From: Streptomonospora sp. PA3
GTDB taxonomy: Bacteria; Actinomycetota; Actinomycetes; Streptosporangiales; Streptosporangiaceae
DNA length: 64,000 nucleotides
Assembly (NCBI RefSeq): GCF_009728995.1
Contig: NZ_VTZW01000010.1
Span: forward strand, 1-64,000
Direction: 5' to 3'
Below, piece by piece: positions 7,931 to 16,161 of this stretch (positions within the stretch are counted from its first letter, which is position 1; each line of letters opens with the position of its first letter). Below the pieces are notes generated by a model. That model searched no databases, had not been told where the DNA came from, and worked only from the letters and a program-made list of their open reading frames with translations. Both the position numbers and the translations under genes were made by a program.

Positions 7931-10020
7931 TGCCCCCGGCCGGCCACGAAGCCCCCTACTCCCAACAAGGAGCAGGCACCCCCTACCCGCCCCATGGTGC
8001 GGGCGCTCCCTACGCCTCCGGCGCTCCGCACCCCCACGGCGCTCCACCGCACCCGCAGTTCCCTGGCGCCTTCACCCACAACACGGCCCAACCCGGCTCC
8101 GGTGTGGGCATCCAGGCACAGGAAGTACACAACTCCACGGTCTACCAAGTCCTTCCGGATGCTCCGGCGGACCGCAAGTACGAGGTCGGCCTCAACTATC
8201 TGGAAGCCGGTGTGCCAGCGAAGGCTCTTGAACTGATAGGCGAAGCCATCGCCCACGGGTTCGAGAATGCTGAGGTGCGCTTCCACTGGGTTCTCGCCAT
8301 GCTCAGCAAGCGCTCTTTCCTGGACCTCTCCCCCGGAGAGCGCCAGCGGTTGGACGATGTCCGGGGCGGAATGCAGAAGTACACCGACGACGAGTGGAAG
8401 CGGGCACTGCGGGCGGTCTGCGAACTTCTTGCGTGCCTGGACGAATCCCAGGGCGACCCCCGGTCGGCGCTGGCGGAGTTGCATGCTCTGCCCGACTACC
8501 TGCGCAGCAGGATCGTCCGTCATCTGGATCTGGTCCTTACCGGAGGAATGAAGGACAGCCTATGGGCCGATAGCCGACAGGCCGCAGCGAACGCCAGGTT
8601 CTCCGGGGATCGCCGCAACCGGGTGTGGGCCTTCTTCCATCCCGATCCGATCGGTCCGCGGGTCCGCAGGCCCGTGCCCGATACCAGTACCTCCGGCGAC
8701 CGGATTGCGGCTGTTTGGCGGTCCGGATTGTTTGCTGCCGCCGTTCTTTCGCTCGGCGTGACGGTCCTGGCAGACGGCGCCGTGGTCGCCGTGCTGGCTT
8801 TCCTGGTGACGGTCGCCGCCGGGACGGTCGCGGTGCTCACGGGCCTGGAATGGAGCTATTCCGCGCAGCGGTTGAAGACCAAGGAGCGCGAGCTTTTCGG
8901 CCCCGCGCAGCTACATCAAGCTCCCGACGGCGGATTCGCCAACCGGGTCGACCACTACTTTTCCCACTATTTCTCGAAGTACGTTCCCCGGGATACGGAT
9001 AGAGGACTATGGCTGGCCAACACGTCCGGCGTCCGAATGGCCCTGCGGGACGAGATTGTCGAGCTTTATCGGGAGAGCAGGATCGGCGTCGATCGAGTCG
9101 AATGGCTCATTCGTCACATGGTCAGCGATGTACGCAGGCGCTGGGAATCCGGAACGCTCCTGGAACACCGTGAGCGGTACAAGGTCGACCCTTCCCGGCA
9201 GATGTGGTGCTCGATAGCACTCGTCGTCCTGGCTCCCGCGGCCTTGCTCGTCGTCGTCTCGGCGCTGGCGGCCTCGCCGCTTTTCACGATTCTCGCCACG
9301 GTCGTCGCGGCAGTGACCGGGAGGGGCTCCGCGAAGCGATGGCTGCACATCATCGGCGAGCGTCGAAGGGCTGCCGAGGACGTGCAGGACCGCCAGCGAC
9401 TACTCGGAGAACGCGAAGCCGCCTATCAGCGGTGGAAACAGAAGCTGGACGCGCTCCGCCCGTCGGACAGCGAGATGGAAGTCTGGCTGAACTGCGACAA
9501 GACGAAGATCCTGGACGAAGCCCTGATCCACTACGGACTAGCCTGGCACGACATCCTCGCCCACGCCTTTCTGCAGACGCCCGCGGGCAACCACAGGCGG
9601 GCGCGCGTCAAAGGAGGCCCCTGGCGCTATTCCCAATACGACATCCGGCTTTTCCTGATAACCAACGACGGGGTACGCGAAGTCTATGCGGAACTCGATT
9701 TCGTGGGAGCCGCGCTTAACGCGAAGGAACGCAACAACTACCGCTTCGACGCGGTCTCTTCGGTGCGCTACTCGGAGACCGATGCGTTCAGCTACACCCT
9801 CACGTTGATCCTCAACAACGGACCCACGCGTAACATCCGCGTCACCGCTCCGGAATACGCGCAGCCGGAACTGAACGAGGACCTCGCCGACCTGGAAGCA
9901 CTGTCCAGGATCAACCTCGATGCGGCCGGATTCGCGCATACCCTGCACATCTTGGAAGGCATCGCCGCCGAGGGCAAGGAATGGATCAACCGTGCCCCTA
10001 GCGCACGGAACTTGCGGTGA
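7927..10020 (+). CDS. Four-pass membrane protein with N-terminal RHIM-like motif
   Basis: 697 residues, not a family I can name. Residues 1-50 are a low-complexity Pro/Gly/Ala/His/Tyr region. Residues 52-74 hold the motif core VGIQAQEVHNSTV, a near copy of that in the upstream nucleoside-phosphorylase protein. Residues about 78-200 are helical and resemble tetratricopeptide-type repeats (GLNYLEAGVPAKALELIGEAIAHG). Two hydrophobic hairpins at about 266-307 and 427-468 give four membrane passes. A charged helix (about 475-510) leads to a soluble C-terminal domain rich in beta strands (YDIRLFLITNDGVREVYAEL). The start overlaps the upstream stop (ATGA). The likely role is a membrane-located sensor or pore partner of the PNP protein. 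That is inference from operon structure and the shared motif. Confidence 0.7.
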   Translation: MMPPAGHEAPYSQQGAGTPYPPHGAGAPYASGAPHPHGAPPHPQFPGAFTHNTAQPGSGVGIQAQEVHNSTVYQVLPDAPADRKYEVGLNYLEAGVPAKALELIGEAIAHGFENAEVRFHWVLAMLSKRSFLDLSPGERQRLDDVRGGMQKYTDDEWKRALRAVCELLACLDESQGDPRSALAELHALPDYLRSRIVRHLDLVLTGGMKDSLWADSRQAAANARFSGDRRNRVWAFFHPDPIGPRVRRPVPDTSTSGDRIAAVWRSGLFAAAVLSLGVTVLADGAVVAVLAFLVTVAAGTVAVLTGLEWSYSAQRLKTKERELFGPAQLHQAPDGGFANRVDHYFSHYFSKYVPRDTDRGLWLANTSGVRMALRDEIVELYRESRIGVDRVEWLIRHMVSDVRRRWESGTLLEHRERYKVDPSRQMWCSIALVVLAPAALLVVVSALAASPLFTILATVVAAVTGRGSAKRWLHIIGERRRAAEDVQDRQRLLGEREAAYQRWKQKLDALRPSDSEMEVWLNCDKTKILDEALIHYGLAWHDILAHAFLQTPAGNHRRARVKGGPWRYSQYDIRLFLITNDGVREVYAELDFVGAALNAKERNNYRFDAVSSVRYSETDAFSYTLTLILNNGPTRNIRVTAPEYAQPELNEDLADLEALSRINLDAAGFAHTLHILEGIAAEGKEWINRAPSARNLR

Positions 10021-10374
10021 TCCTCGGGGCAGCGGGTGGATGACCCCCGCGGCCCCACTTCTTGCGCAGCGTGGTCGCGAAGTTGCCGAGACTCCGCCCC
10101 ACTGGTCGCGGGAGCGGGGCCCCGGGCGGAATCGCTCAGGGGCGTGCCCGTCCTTGGCGCCTCGTGCGCGTGAACAGCCCGTCATCGACACCGCGGTCGC
10201 GACTCGGTAGCGCGGCCACCGGTGCGGACGATGCGCGGTAGAGGACGGCGAGCAGTCCCCCGGCCGGCGGGCGCCCGGTTGCGGGGAGACGCGGGTCACA
10301 GCTCTCGGTGTCACAGGGGGCCGGGCCGCCTCGTCTCAGGGGGTGTAGCCACCGACGAGTGCGAGGAGCCCAGC
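10021..10374. other. Intergenic region after the membrane protein gene
   Basis: 354 bp without a convincing gene. It begins with an imperfect GC-rich stem (about 10025-10055) that may end the upstream operon. It ends with the ECF41-type promoter listed separately. No repeats or RNA genes were seen. Confidence 0.6.
10309..10335 (+). promoter_or_regulatory. ECF41-type sigma factor promoter
   Basis: TGTCACA (10309-10315), 16 bp, CGTC (10332-10335), located 39 bp before the start of the CMD-family gene. This matches the promoter described for ECF41 sigma factors (TGTCACA and CGTC), whose gene lies directly downstream. Confidence 0.85.
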
Positions 10375-10848
10375 ATGGAAGCGCGACTGAACTATTTCGC
10401 CAGCCCGATCGCCGGCAGGATGATGACGACCTTCATGTCCGCGGGCAAGCAGCTCAAGGAGGGACCCCTGCCGGCCGCGACGCAGGAACTCGTGGCGCTG
10501 CGGGTGAGCCAGATCAACGGCTGCGCCGTCTGCATCGACATGCACACCAAGGAGGCCGCCGCCGCCGGGGAGACCTCCGTGCGGCTGAACCTGGTCGCGG
10601 GGTGGCGGGAGGCCACCGTCTTCACCGACGCCGAGCGCGCCGCGCTGGCACTGGCCGAGGAGGGAACACGGGTCGCCGACGCCGCCGAGGGGGTCAGCGA
10701 CGAGGTGTGGCAGCACGCCGCCAAGCACTACGACCAGGAGCAGCTCACGTCCCTGGTCATCTTCGTCTCCTTCATGAACGCGGTGAACCGGATGAACATC
10801 ATCACCCGCCAGCCGGCCGGCTCCTATGAGCCCGGGCAGTTCCACTAG
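10375..10848 (+). CDS. Carboxymuconolactone decarboxylase (AhpD-like) family protein
   Basis: 157 residues in an all-helical CMD domain. The redox motif is NGCAVCIDMHTKEA, giving C50, C53 and H57, as in AhpD-like alkylhydroperoxidases. SFMNAVNRMNI is the typical closing helix. ATG 10375 has an AGGAG ribosome binding site 9 nt upstream. ECF41 sigma factors are characteristically encoded next to such genes and transcribe them; the promoter at 10309-10335 fits exactly. The probable role is detoxification of peroxide or a reactive compound. The true substrate of this family branch is not established. Confidence 0.92.
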   Translation: MEARLNYFASPIAGRMMTTFMSAGKQLKEGPLPAATQELVALRVSQINGCAVCIDMHTKEAAAAGETSVRLNLVAGWREATVFTDAERAALALAEEGTRVADAAEGVSDEVWQHAAKHYDQEQLTSLVIFVSFMNAVNRMNIITRQPAGSYEPGQFH

Positions 10849-10854
10849 CTCACC

Positions 10855-10893
10855 GACCGGCTCGGGGCCCGCCGAGGCCCCGGGCTTCCGGTC
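10855..10893 (+). terminator. Hairpin terminator after the CMD gene
   Basis: GACCGGCTCGGGGCC pairs with GGCCCCGGGCTTCCGGTC (one wobble and a 2-nt bulge) immediately after the stop at 10848. It separates the CMD gene from the sigma factor gene, so the two are likely transcribed separately. Confidence 0.7.
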
Positions 10894-10996
10894 GCGGGGG
10901 GCGCCGCCATCGCCCGCGTATGACCGGGGTTGACTGGAAGACACCGGCGGCGCGACCGCGGCCGGGCGGAAGGGCCTCCGGGAAGGAGGATCGGGC

Positions 10997-11920
10997 ATGA
11001 GCAAGGTCGAGGAGTTCGAGGAGCTGCGGCCGCTGCTGTTCTCCATCGCCTATCGGATCCTGGGCAGCGTGAGCGAGGCCGAGGACGCGGTGCAGGAGAC
11101 GTGGCTGCGCTTCGACGGCTCGGCGACCCGCCCCGCATCCGCCAAGGCGTTCCTGTCGGCCGCGGTCACGCGGATCTCGATCGACGTGCTGCGTTCCGCG
11201 CGGGTGCGCAGGGAGCGGTATGTCGGTCCGTGGCTTCCCGAGCCGCTGCTGAGCGATCCCTACCAGGATCCGGTCCGCTCCGCGGAGCTGGCCGACTCCC
11301 TGTCGACGGCGGCACTGCTGCTGCTGGAGCGGCTCAGCCCGCTGGAACGGGCGGTCTTCCTGCTGCGGGAGGTCTTCGCCTTCGAGTTCGGCGAGATCGC
11401 CGCGGCGGTGGGGCGTTCGGAGGCGGCCTGCCGGCAGCTGCTGGTGCGGGCGCGGCGGCATATGCAGGACGGCCGGCCGCGGTTCGCCGCCGACCGGCGG
11501 GAGCAGCGGGAGCTGGCGGCGCGGTTCTTCGAGGCGCTGAAGGACGGCGACGTGGACGGGCTGCAGGAACTGCTGGCCGCCGACGTGCAGCTGGTCGGGG
11601 ACGGCGGCGGCAAGGCCCCGCAACTGGCCAACACCGTCACCGGCGCCAAGAAGGTGGCCCGCGTGCTGGGCACGGGCTTCCCGCTGCTGGCCCGGGTCGC
11701 GGTGACCTTCGAGCCGCAGGAGGTCAACGGCCAGCCCGGCGCGATCCTGCGCGACCGGGACGGCAGGGTCCTGCACACCCTGGCCCTCGATGTCCTCGAC
11801 GGGCGGATCCAGGCCGTTCACGTGGTGCTCAACCCCGACAAGCTCGCCCACCTCGGGCCGGTCGGCGACGCCTGGGCCGTCAACCGCGAGGTGCGGCAGG
11901 CGCGCCGGCAGGCGAACTGA
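10997..11920 (+). CDS. ECF41 (SigJ-like) RNA polymerase sigma factor with SnoaL-like C-terminal domain
   Basis: 307 residues. Sigma region 2 is at about 5-75 (LFSIAYRILGSVSEAEDAVQETWLRF) and region 4 at about 105-160 (LSPLERAVFLLREVFAFEFGEIAAAVGRSEAACRQLLVRAR). A SnoaL/NTF2-like domain at about 170-295 replaces an anti-sigma factor. The two motifs diagnostic of ECF41, DGGGK (202-206) and NPDKL (279-283), are present. In this group the C-terminal domain modulates core binding and promoter activity. A good ribosome binding site (AAGGAGG) precedes ATG 10997. The upstream CMD gene, with its matching promoter, is the evident target. Confidence 0.95.
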   Translation: MSKVEEFEELRPLLFSIAYRILGSVSEAEDAVQETWLRFDGSATRPASAKAFLSAAVTRISIDVLRSARVRRERYVGPWLPEPLLSDPYQDPVRSAELADSLSTAALLLLERLSPLERAVFLLREVFAFEFGEIAAAVGRSEAACRQLLVRARRHMQDGRPRFAADRREQRELAARFFEALKDGDVDGLQELLAADVQLVGDGGGKAPQLANTVTGAKKVARVLGTGFPLLARVAVTFEPQEVNGQPGAILRDRDGRVLHTLALDVLDGRIQAVHVVLNPDKLAHLGPVGDAWAVNREVRQARRQAN

Positions 11921-12191
11921 TCCCGGCGGGCGGTACCGGCCGGTCGTCTGCCGGCGGGTCGCCTCGGCGGCCGCAGGACGGCCGAGCGGCCTGTGCGGCG
12001 CCGGATGCCCGGCCCGCGCGGCTCCTGCCGCCGAGCGCCGAGCATCCGCAATCGCCGCCCTCCGCTCCACCGCGGTCCGGTCTGCCGGCGCGGATCCACC
12101 CGGCTTCGGCGGCGCGACGCGGGTCGGCGGGTCGTCTCCGTGCCGACCCGGGCATCCCGGCGGTCAGCCCCAGGGAACCAGCACGCTGCTA

Positions 12192-12205
12192 CACTTGTAC
12201 AAGTG
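12192..12205. promoter_or_regulatory. Palindromic operator overlapping the tetR start codon
   Basis: A perfect 14-bp palindrome, CACTTGTACAAGTG, overlaps a -10-like TACACT (12190-12195) and the GTG start at 12203. The -10 lies 7 nt from the GTG, so the transcript is probably leaderless and repressor binding would block initiation directly. Confidence 0.65.
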
Positions 12206-12835
12206 AACAGTTCAGTTGACCAAACATCGCCACCGCGCCCCCGCTCCGAGGAGACGCGGCGGCGGCTGCTCGCAGCGGCGGCCGCGCTGATCGCCGAGGT
12301 CGGCTGGGGGCGGGTTACCACGCGGGCGGTGGCCGAGCGGGCCGGACTGCCGCTGGGCGCGGTGAGCTACCACTTCCGCGGCAAGCGGGAACTGCTGACC
12401 CAGGCCGCGCTGGAGGCGGTCGAAGCCGCCTTTCCGGTCCAGGAGCTGGCGGCCGTGCAAACGCTGGCCGACCTCATCGGGGCGATCGCGGCCGCCTTCG
12501 CCCGTCGCGAGCCGCCCGAGCAGATGCTGTCCGGGCTGCTGGTGGAGACCCTGCGCGAGGCCGAGCGGGACCCGGACCTGGCCCGGCGGGTGACCGCGCT
12601 GCTGGACGAGTACCGGCGCCTGCTGAGCGAACTGGTGCGCGCCGAGCAGCGGCGGGGCGCCGTGCGCGCCGATGCCGACCCCGCAGCGCTGGCGACACTG
12701 ATCGCGGCGGCAGGCGACGGCCTGGTCCTGCACGCGCTGCTGGACTCCGGCACCGACGCCGCCGGCGCCTTCGGCGCGCTGCGCGCCCTGCTGGAGACCG
12801 AGCCGGCCTCGAGCACCGCGCGAGAGGAAGGATGA
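12203..12835 (+). CDS. TetR-family transcriptional regulator
   Basis: 210 residues. The N-terminal helix-turn-helix is classical: RSEETRRRLLAAAAALIAEVG, VTTRAVAERAGLPLGAVSYHFRGKRELL. The C-terminal ligand domain ends near ALRALLETEP. The GTG at 12203 (VNSSVDQTS) is chosen because it lies at the expected distance before the DNA-binding domain, and a palindrome and -10 element sit just upstream. The stop overlaps the start of the PEP-dependent phosphotransferase-like gene, so the regulator and enzyme are translationally coupled. The regulator probably responds to that enzyme's substrate. Confidence 0.9.
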   Translation: MNSSVDQTSPPRPRSEETRRRLLAAAAALIAEVGWGRVTTRAVAERAGLPLGAVSYHFRGKRELLTQAALEAVEAAFPVQELAAVQTLADLIGAIAAAFARREPPEQMLSGLLVETLREAERDPDLARRVTALLDEYRRLLSELVRAEQRRGAVRADADPAALATLIAAAGDGLVLHALLDSGTDAAGAFGALRALLETEPASSTAREEG

Positions 12836-15594
12836 TGAGGTCCGAACCCGAGCAGACGCTGTACTCGCTGGACACCGCCGAACGCCCGGGCCCGGCGGAG
12901 GTGGGCGGCAAGGGCGCCTCGCTGATCGAGATGACCCGTGCGGGGCTCCCGGTGCCCCCCGGTTTCGTGCTGACGACGGCGTTCTTCCGCCCGTGGCTCG
13001 AACAGCTGCGCGCCACCGCCGCCTGGCGCGCGTTCGCCGCGTCCGCCGGTGCCGAGGACGCCGCCGACGAGGAGCTGCGCACCCGCGCCGCGGAGCTGGC
13101 GGCCGCCGGCGAGGACCTCGCCTTCACCGCCGCACAGCAGCGGGGGCTGTCCGAGGCGCTCGCCGAGCTGCCCGGCCCGGGTCCGGATCCGGGCCCCGCC
13201 GACGGCTCCCGGGACCCGCGACTGCTCGCCGTCCGCTCGTCGGCGCCCCAGGAGGACCTGTCGGGCGCCTCGTTCGCCGGGGTCTACGACACCGTCCTGG
13301 GAGTCGCGCCGGCAGACCTGGCCGCGGCCGTACGCGCGGTCTTCCTCTCCGGCATGGGCTTCCCGGCGGTCTCCTACAAACGCCGGCGCGGCTTCGACCC
13401 CACCCGGGTGGAGATCGCGGTGGTCGTGCAGCGCCAGCTCGACAGCGCCTCGGCCGGAGTCGCCTTCTCCCTGAACCCGCAGAGCAACGACTACGACGAA
13501 GCCGTGATCCACGCGAACTGGGGACTGGGCGAGACGGTGGTCTCGGGCGCCGTCACGCCGGACCGGTTCGTCGTGGACAAGGCGACGGGGCGGGTCGTCG
13601 ACGTCCGGCCCGGAGCCAAGGAGACCGCCCTGTGGTCCCGGCCCGAGGGCGGCTCGGCCGAGCGGCCCGGTGAGCAGGGCGGCGGCAGCGGGCGGTGCTC
13701 GCTGACCCGGGACCAGGCGGCGGAGGTCGCGCGGGCGGTGCAGCGGGTCGAGGCGCTGACCTCGGCCCCGGTCGACGTCGAATGGGCCTATACCGCCGGC
13801 GGAGAGCTGTCGCTGCTGCAGGCGCGTCCGGTCACCACCTACTTCCCGCTGCCCGAGGAGCTGCTCACCGCGCCGGAGGAGCCGAGGCGGCTCTACCTGG
13901 ACAGCACGCTGCTGGAGGAAGGGCTGCAGGAGCCGCTGTCGGTGCTCGGCGAGCGGTGGATGGAGGATGCCATCGTCGAGATGGTCCGGCAGGTGACGGG
14001 GCTGCGGGTCTCGACGCGCGACGCGGGCGGGCTCATCCTGACGGTCGGCGGCCGCTGGTACCTGAACGCGTCGAACATCCTGTGGCTGGGCACGGAGCGG
14101 CTGGCGCGCTCCGTGGCGGCGCTCGACGTCCACGCCGCGCGGACCCTGCGCAACGTCGATGCGCGGCGGTACCGCAAGGCGGCGGCGAAGCCGCAGCCGG
14201 CGGGCGCCGCACGGGCGGTCGCGGGTACCGCCGCCCGCTCCGGGGGCCTCCTCGCCGCGGCACTGGCCGCGCTCACTGCGCCGCGGCGCGCCCGCCGGCG
14301 CTACGCGGCGGCGGTGGACCGGCACCGCCGGCACCTGGCCGGTGTGGCGCGCACGGCGCGGTCGCTGCCCCGGCTCGGCGAGGAGGCCGCGGAGCCCGCC
14401 GTCCGCCTGCTCGTGCGCGAGGGCCTGCCGCTCACCGCTGCGGCGGAGACCGCCGCGTCGCTGCTCGGGTCGCTCTACCGGCGCGCCTCCGACGAGCAGC
14501 GCCGAAACCTCGGCACCGCGCTGCGGTCGATGCCGGGCAACGTCACCATCGACATGGGGCTGGAGCTCTACGACCTCGCGCGCTCGCTGGAGGAGTCCGC
14601 CGGGCCGCAGGCCTACAGCGACATCGAGGCGCTGGCCCGGCGTCTCGTGGAGCGGGACCTGCCGGAGTCGTTCCTGCGCCGCTGGGACGCGTTCCTGGCC
14701 GACTACGGCTTCCGCGGTCCCGACGAGCTTGACCTGGCCGCGCCCCGCTACGCCGACGACCCCCGGCCCGTGCTGGAGCAGCTGCGCCACTATGTGCTGC
14801 TCGACGAATCCGCTCGGGAGGCTCCGCGGCAAGCCTACGAGCGCCGCCAGCGCGAACGCCGCGCGGCCTATGACCGCCTGCTCGCCGGAACCCGCAATCC
14901 CGTCAAGGCGTGGCTGGTGAGGCGGCTCTACCCCGCCGTCGAGGAACTCGGCGGACTCCGCGAGATCCACAAGTACCAACTGGTCAGGGCCGGCTACCTG
15001 GTGCGCCGGCGCGCGCTGGAGACCGGTCGCGAACTCGCCGCCGCCGGGCGCCTGGACTCCGCCGAGCAGGTTTTCGAGCTGGACTACGCGGACCTGGCCG
15101 AGGCCGCCGGCGCCGCGCCGGTCGACCTGCGCGCCCGCGCCCGCCGCAACACCCGCTACCGCAGGCGGGTCCGGCACCTTCCGGGCGTCCGGTTCCCGGT
15201 CGCGGTGGATTCCCGCGGCCGCATCCCGCGCCCCGCGGCGCGGGCGCCGGGCCCCGGCGTACTCGCCGGAGAGGCCGTGTCGCCCGGCGTGGCCTCCGGT
15301 CCGGCCAAGGTGCTGCGCCATGCCGGCGAGAAGCCGGTGCTGCCGGGAGAGGTCCTGGTCGCTCGGGCGACGGATCCCGGCTGGACGCCCCTGTTCGTCA
15401 ACGCCGCGGGGATCGTCCTGGAGACCGGCGGCGGCTTCCAGCACGGCGCGCTCGTGGCCCGCGAGTACGGCAAACCCTGCCTCGTCGGCGTCGAGGACGC
15501 GACCCGGCGGATCACCGACGGCCAACTCGTCGAACTCGACGGCGCGTCCGGGACGCTGACCGTCGTCTCCGATCCCGCGAAGAGCCAGGACTAA
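12832..15594 (+). CDS. PEP/pyruvate-binding phosphotransferase, rifampicin phosphotransferase-like
   Basis: 920 residues. Residues about 15-335 are a PPDK-type ATP-grasp domain (VGGKGASLIEMTRAGLPVPPGF, AVRSSAPQEDLSGASFAGVYDT, ARPVTTYFPLPEE). The middle 340-800 is a helical domain with SMPGNVTIDMGLELYDLA, as in rifampicin phosphotransferases. Residues about 830-910 are the swivelling His domain (ATDPGWTPLFVNAAG, TGGGFQHGALVAREYGKP, catalytic H871). In Rph enzymes ATP phosphorylates the His, which then modifies rifampin. The order and length match Rph better than PEP synthase. Rifamycin specificity is not proven, and I found no rifamycin-associated element upstream. It is coupled to and probably repressed by the TetR protein. 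ATG 12832 or 12835 could be the start. Confidence 0.8.
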   Translation: MMRSEPEQTLYSLDTAERPGPAEVGGKGASLIEMTRAGLPVPPGFVLTTAFFRPWLEQLRATAAWRAFAASAGAEDAADEELRTRAAELAAAGEDLAFTAAQQRGLSEALAELPGPGPDPGPADGSRDPRLLAVRSSAPQEDLSGASFAGVYDTVLGVAPADLAAAVRAVFLSGMGFPAVSYKRRRGFDPTRVEIAVVVQRQLDSASAGVAFSLNPQSNDYDEAVIHANWGLGETVVSGAVTPDRFVVDKATGRVVDVRPGAKETALWSRPEGGSAERPGEQGGGSGRCSLTRDQAAEVARAVQRVEALTSAPVDVEWAYTAGGELSLLQARPVTTYFPLPEELLTAPEEPRRLYLDSTLLEEGLQEPLSVLGERWMEDAIVEMVRQVTGLRVSTRDAGGLILTVGGRWYLNASNILWLGTERLARSVAALDVHAARTLRNVDARRYRKAAAKPQPAGAARAVAGTAARSGGLLAAALAALTAPRRARRRYAAAVDRHRRHLAGVARTARSLPRLGEEAAEPAVRLLVREGLPLTAAAETAASLLGSLYRRASDEQRRNLGTALRSMPGNVTIDMGLELYDLARSLEESAGPQAYSDIEALARRLVERDLPESFLRRWDAFLADYGFRGPDELDLAAPRYADDPRPVLEQLRHYVLLDESAREAPRQAYERRQRERRAAYDRLLAGTRNPVKAWLVRRLYPAVEELGGLREIHKYQLVRAGYLVRRRALETGRELAAAGRLDSAEQVFELDYADLAEAAGAAPVDLRARARRNTRYRRRVRHLPGVRFPVAVDSRGRIPRPAARAPGPGVLAGEAVSPGVASGPAKVLRHAGEKPVLPGEVLVARATDPGWTPLFVNAAGIVLETGGGFQHGALVAREYGKPCLVGVEDATRRITDGQLVELDGASGTLTVVSDPAKSQD

Positions 15595-15597
15595 GGG

Positions 15598-15627
15598 GTG
15601 TGCGGGGGCGTCGAAGCGCCCGCACAC
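15598..15627 (+). terminator. Hairpin after the phosphotransferase gene
   Basis: GTGTGCGGG (15598-15606) pairs with CCCGCACAC (15619-15627) around a 12-nt loop, 4 nt after the stop codon. A short A-run (GAAAAA) follows at 15634. It also forms the left edge of the repeat array. Confidence 0.7.
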
Positions 15628-16002
15628 GCCCGCTGAAAAACCCGAGCGGGCCGGAGGGGTGCGGCGCCGTCTGGACTGATGAGCCCGGAGCGCGAGGACT
15701 TGAGCGGGCCGGAGGGGTGCGGCGCCGTCTGGACCGACGAGCGAGGGAGCGAGGCCCTGAGCGGGCCGGAGGGGTGCGGCGCCGTCTGGACCGACGAGCG
15801 AGGGAGCGAGGAACGAGCGACCGAGCGAGGAGGGAAGACGGCGCGTCGAAGCACCCCGAAGGCCCGCGGGGAACATAGTGCGACCGAGCGAGGAGGGAAG
15901 ACGGCGCGTCGAAGCACCCCGAAGGCCCGCGGGGAACATAGTGCGACCGAGCGAGGAGGGAACACGGCGCCTCAAAGCACCCCCGCACACGCCCGCTGAA
16001 AA
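15619..16002. repeat. Non-coding tandem repeat array with flanking 21-bp direct repeats
   Basis: Two tandem families lie head to tail. Family A units start at 15644, 15702 and 15759 (period 57-58 bp, each beginning GAGCGGGCCGGAGGGGTGCG). Family B units start at 15817, 15880 and 15943 (period 63 bp, each beginning GCGACCGAGCGAGGAGGGAA, the last one divergent). A 21-bp string beginning CCCGCACACGCCCGC occurs at both outer ends (15619-15639 and 15982-16002). Reading frames through it give only low-complexity repeats. No gene is supported between 15594 and the LysR start at 16162. Confidence 0.85.
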
Positions 16003-16161
16003 CACGCCTCTCCTGCGCCGATCGCGTGATCAGGTATGTTTCGCTGTATCCGGGCGCGCAGGCGTGTGCAGCGAGGCCGCGCCGGCGGAGACCGCGGCGG
16101 GTGGGCGCCCGGGCGGGCGCGCGCGTGCCGGCCCCTGCCCGCAGTCGTGGAGGAAGTTCGT

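Noticed and set aside
12192-12835. Rifamycin-associated element controlling the Rph-like gene
   Set aside because: No copy of the 19-bp element could be found between 11920 and 12832; the only clear palindrome is the TetR-type site.
15591-15999. Open frames on both strands through the repeat array
   Set aside because: They encode only period-19 or period-21 low-complexity repeats, have no ribosome binding site and exist because the repeat units are multiples of 3 or nearly so.
15619-16002. CRISPR array
   Set aside because: Units of 57-63 bp are adjacent with no variable spacers, and no cas genes are nearby.
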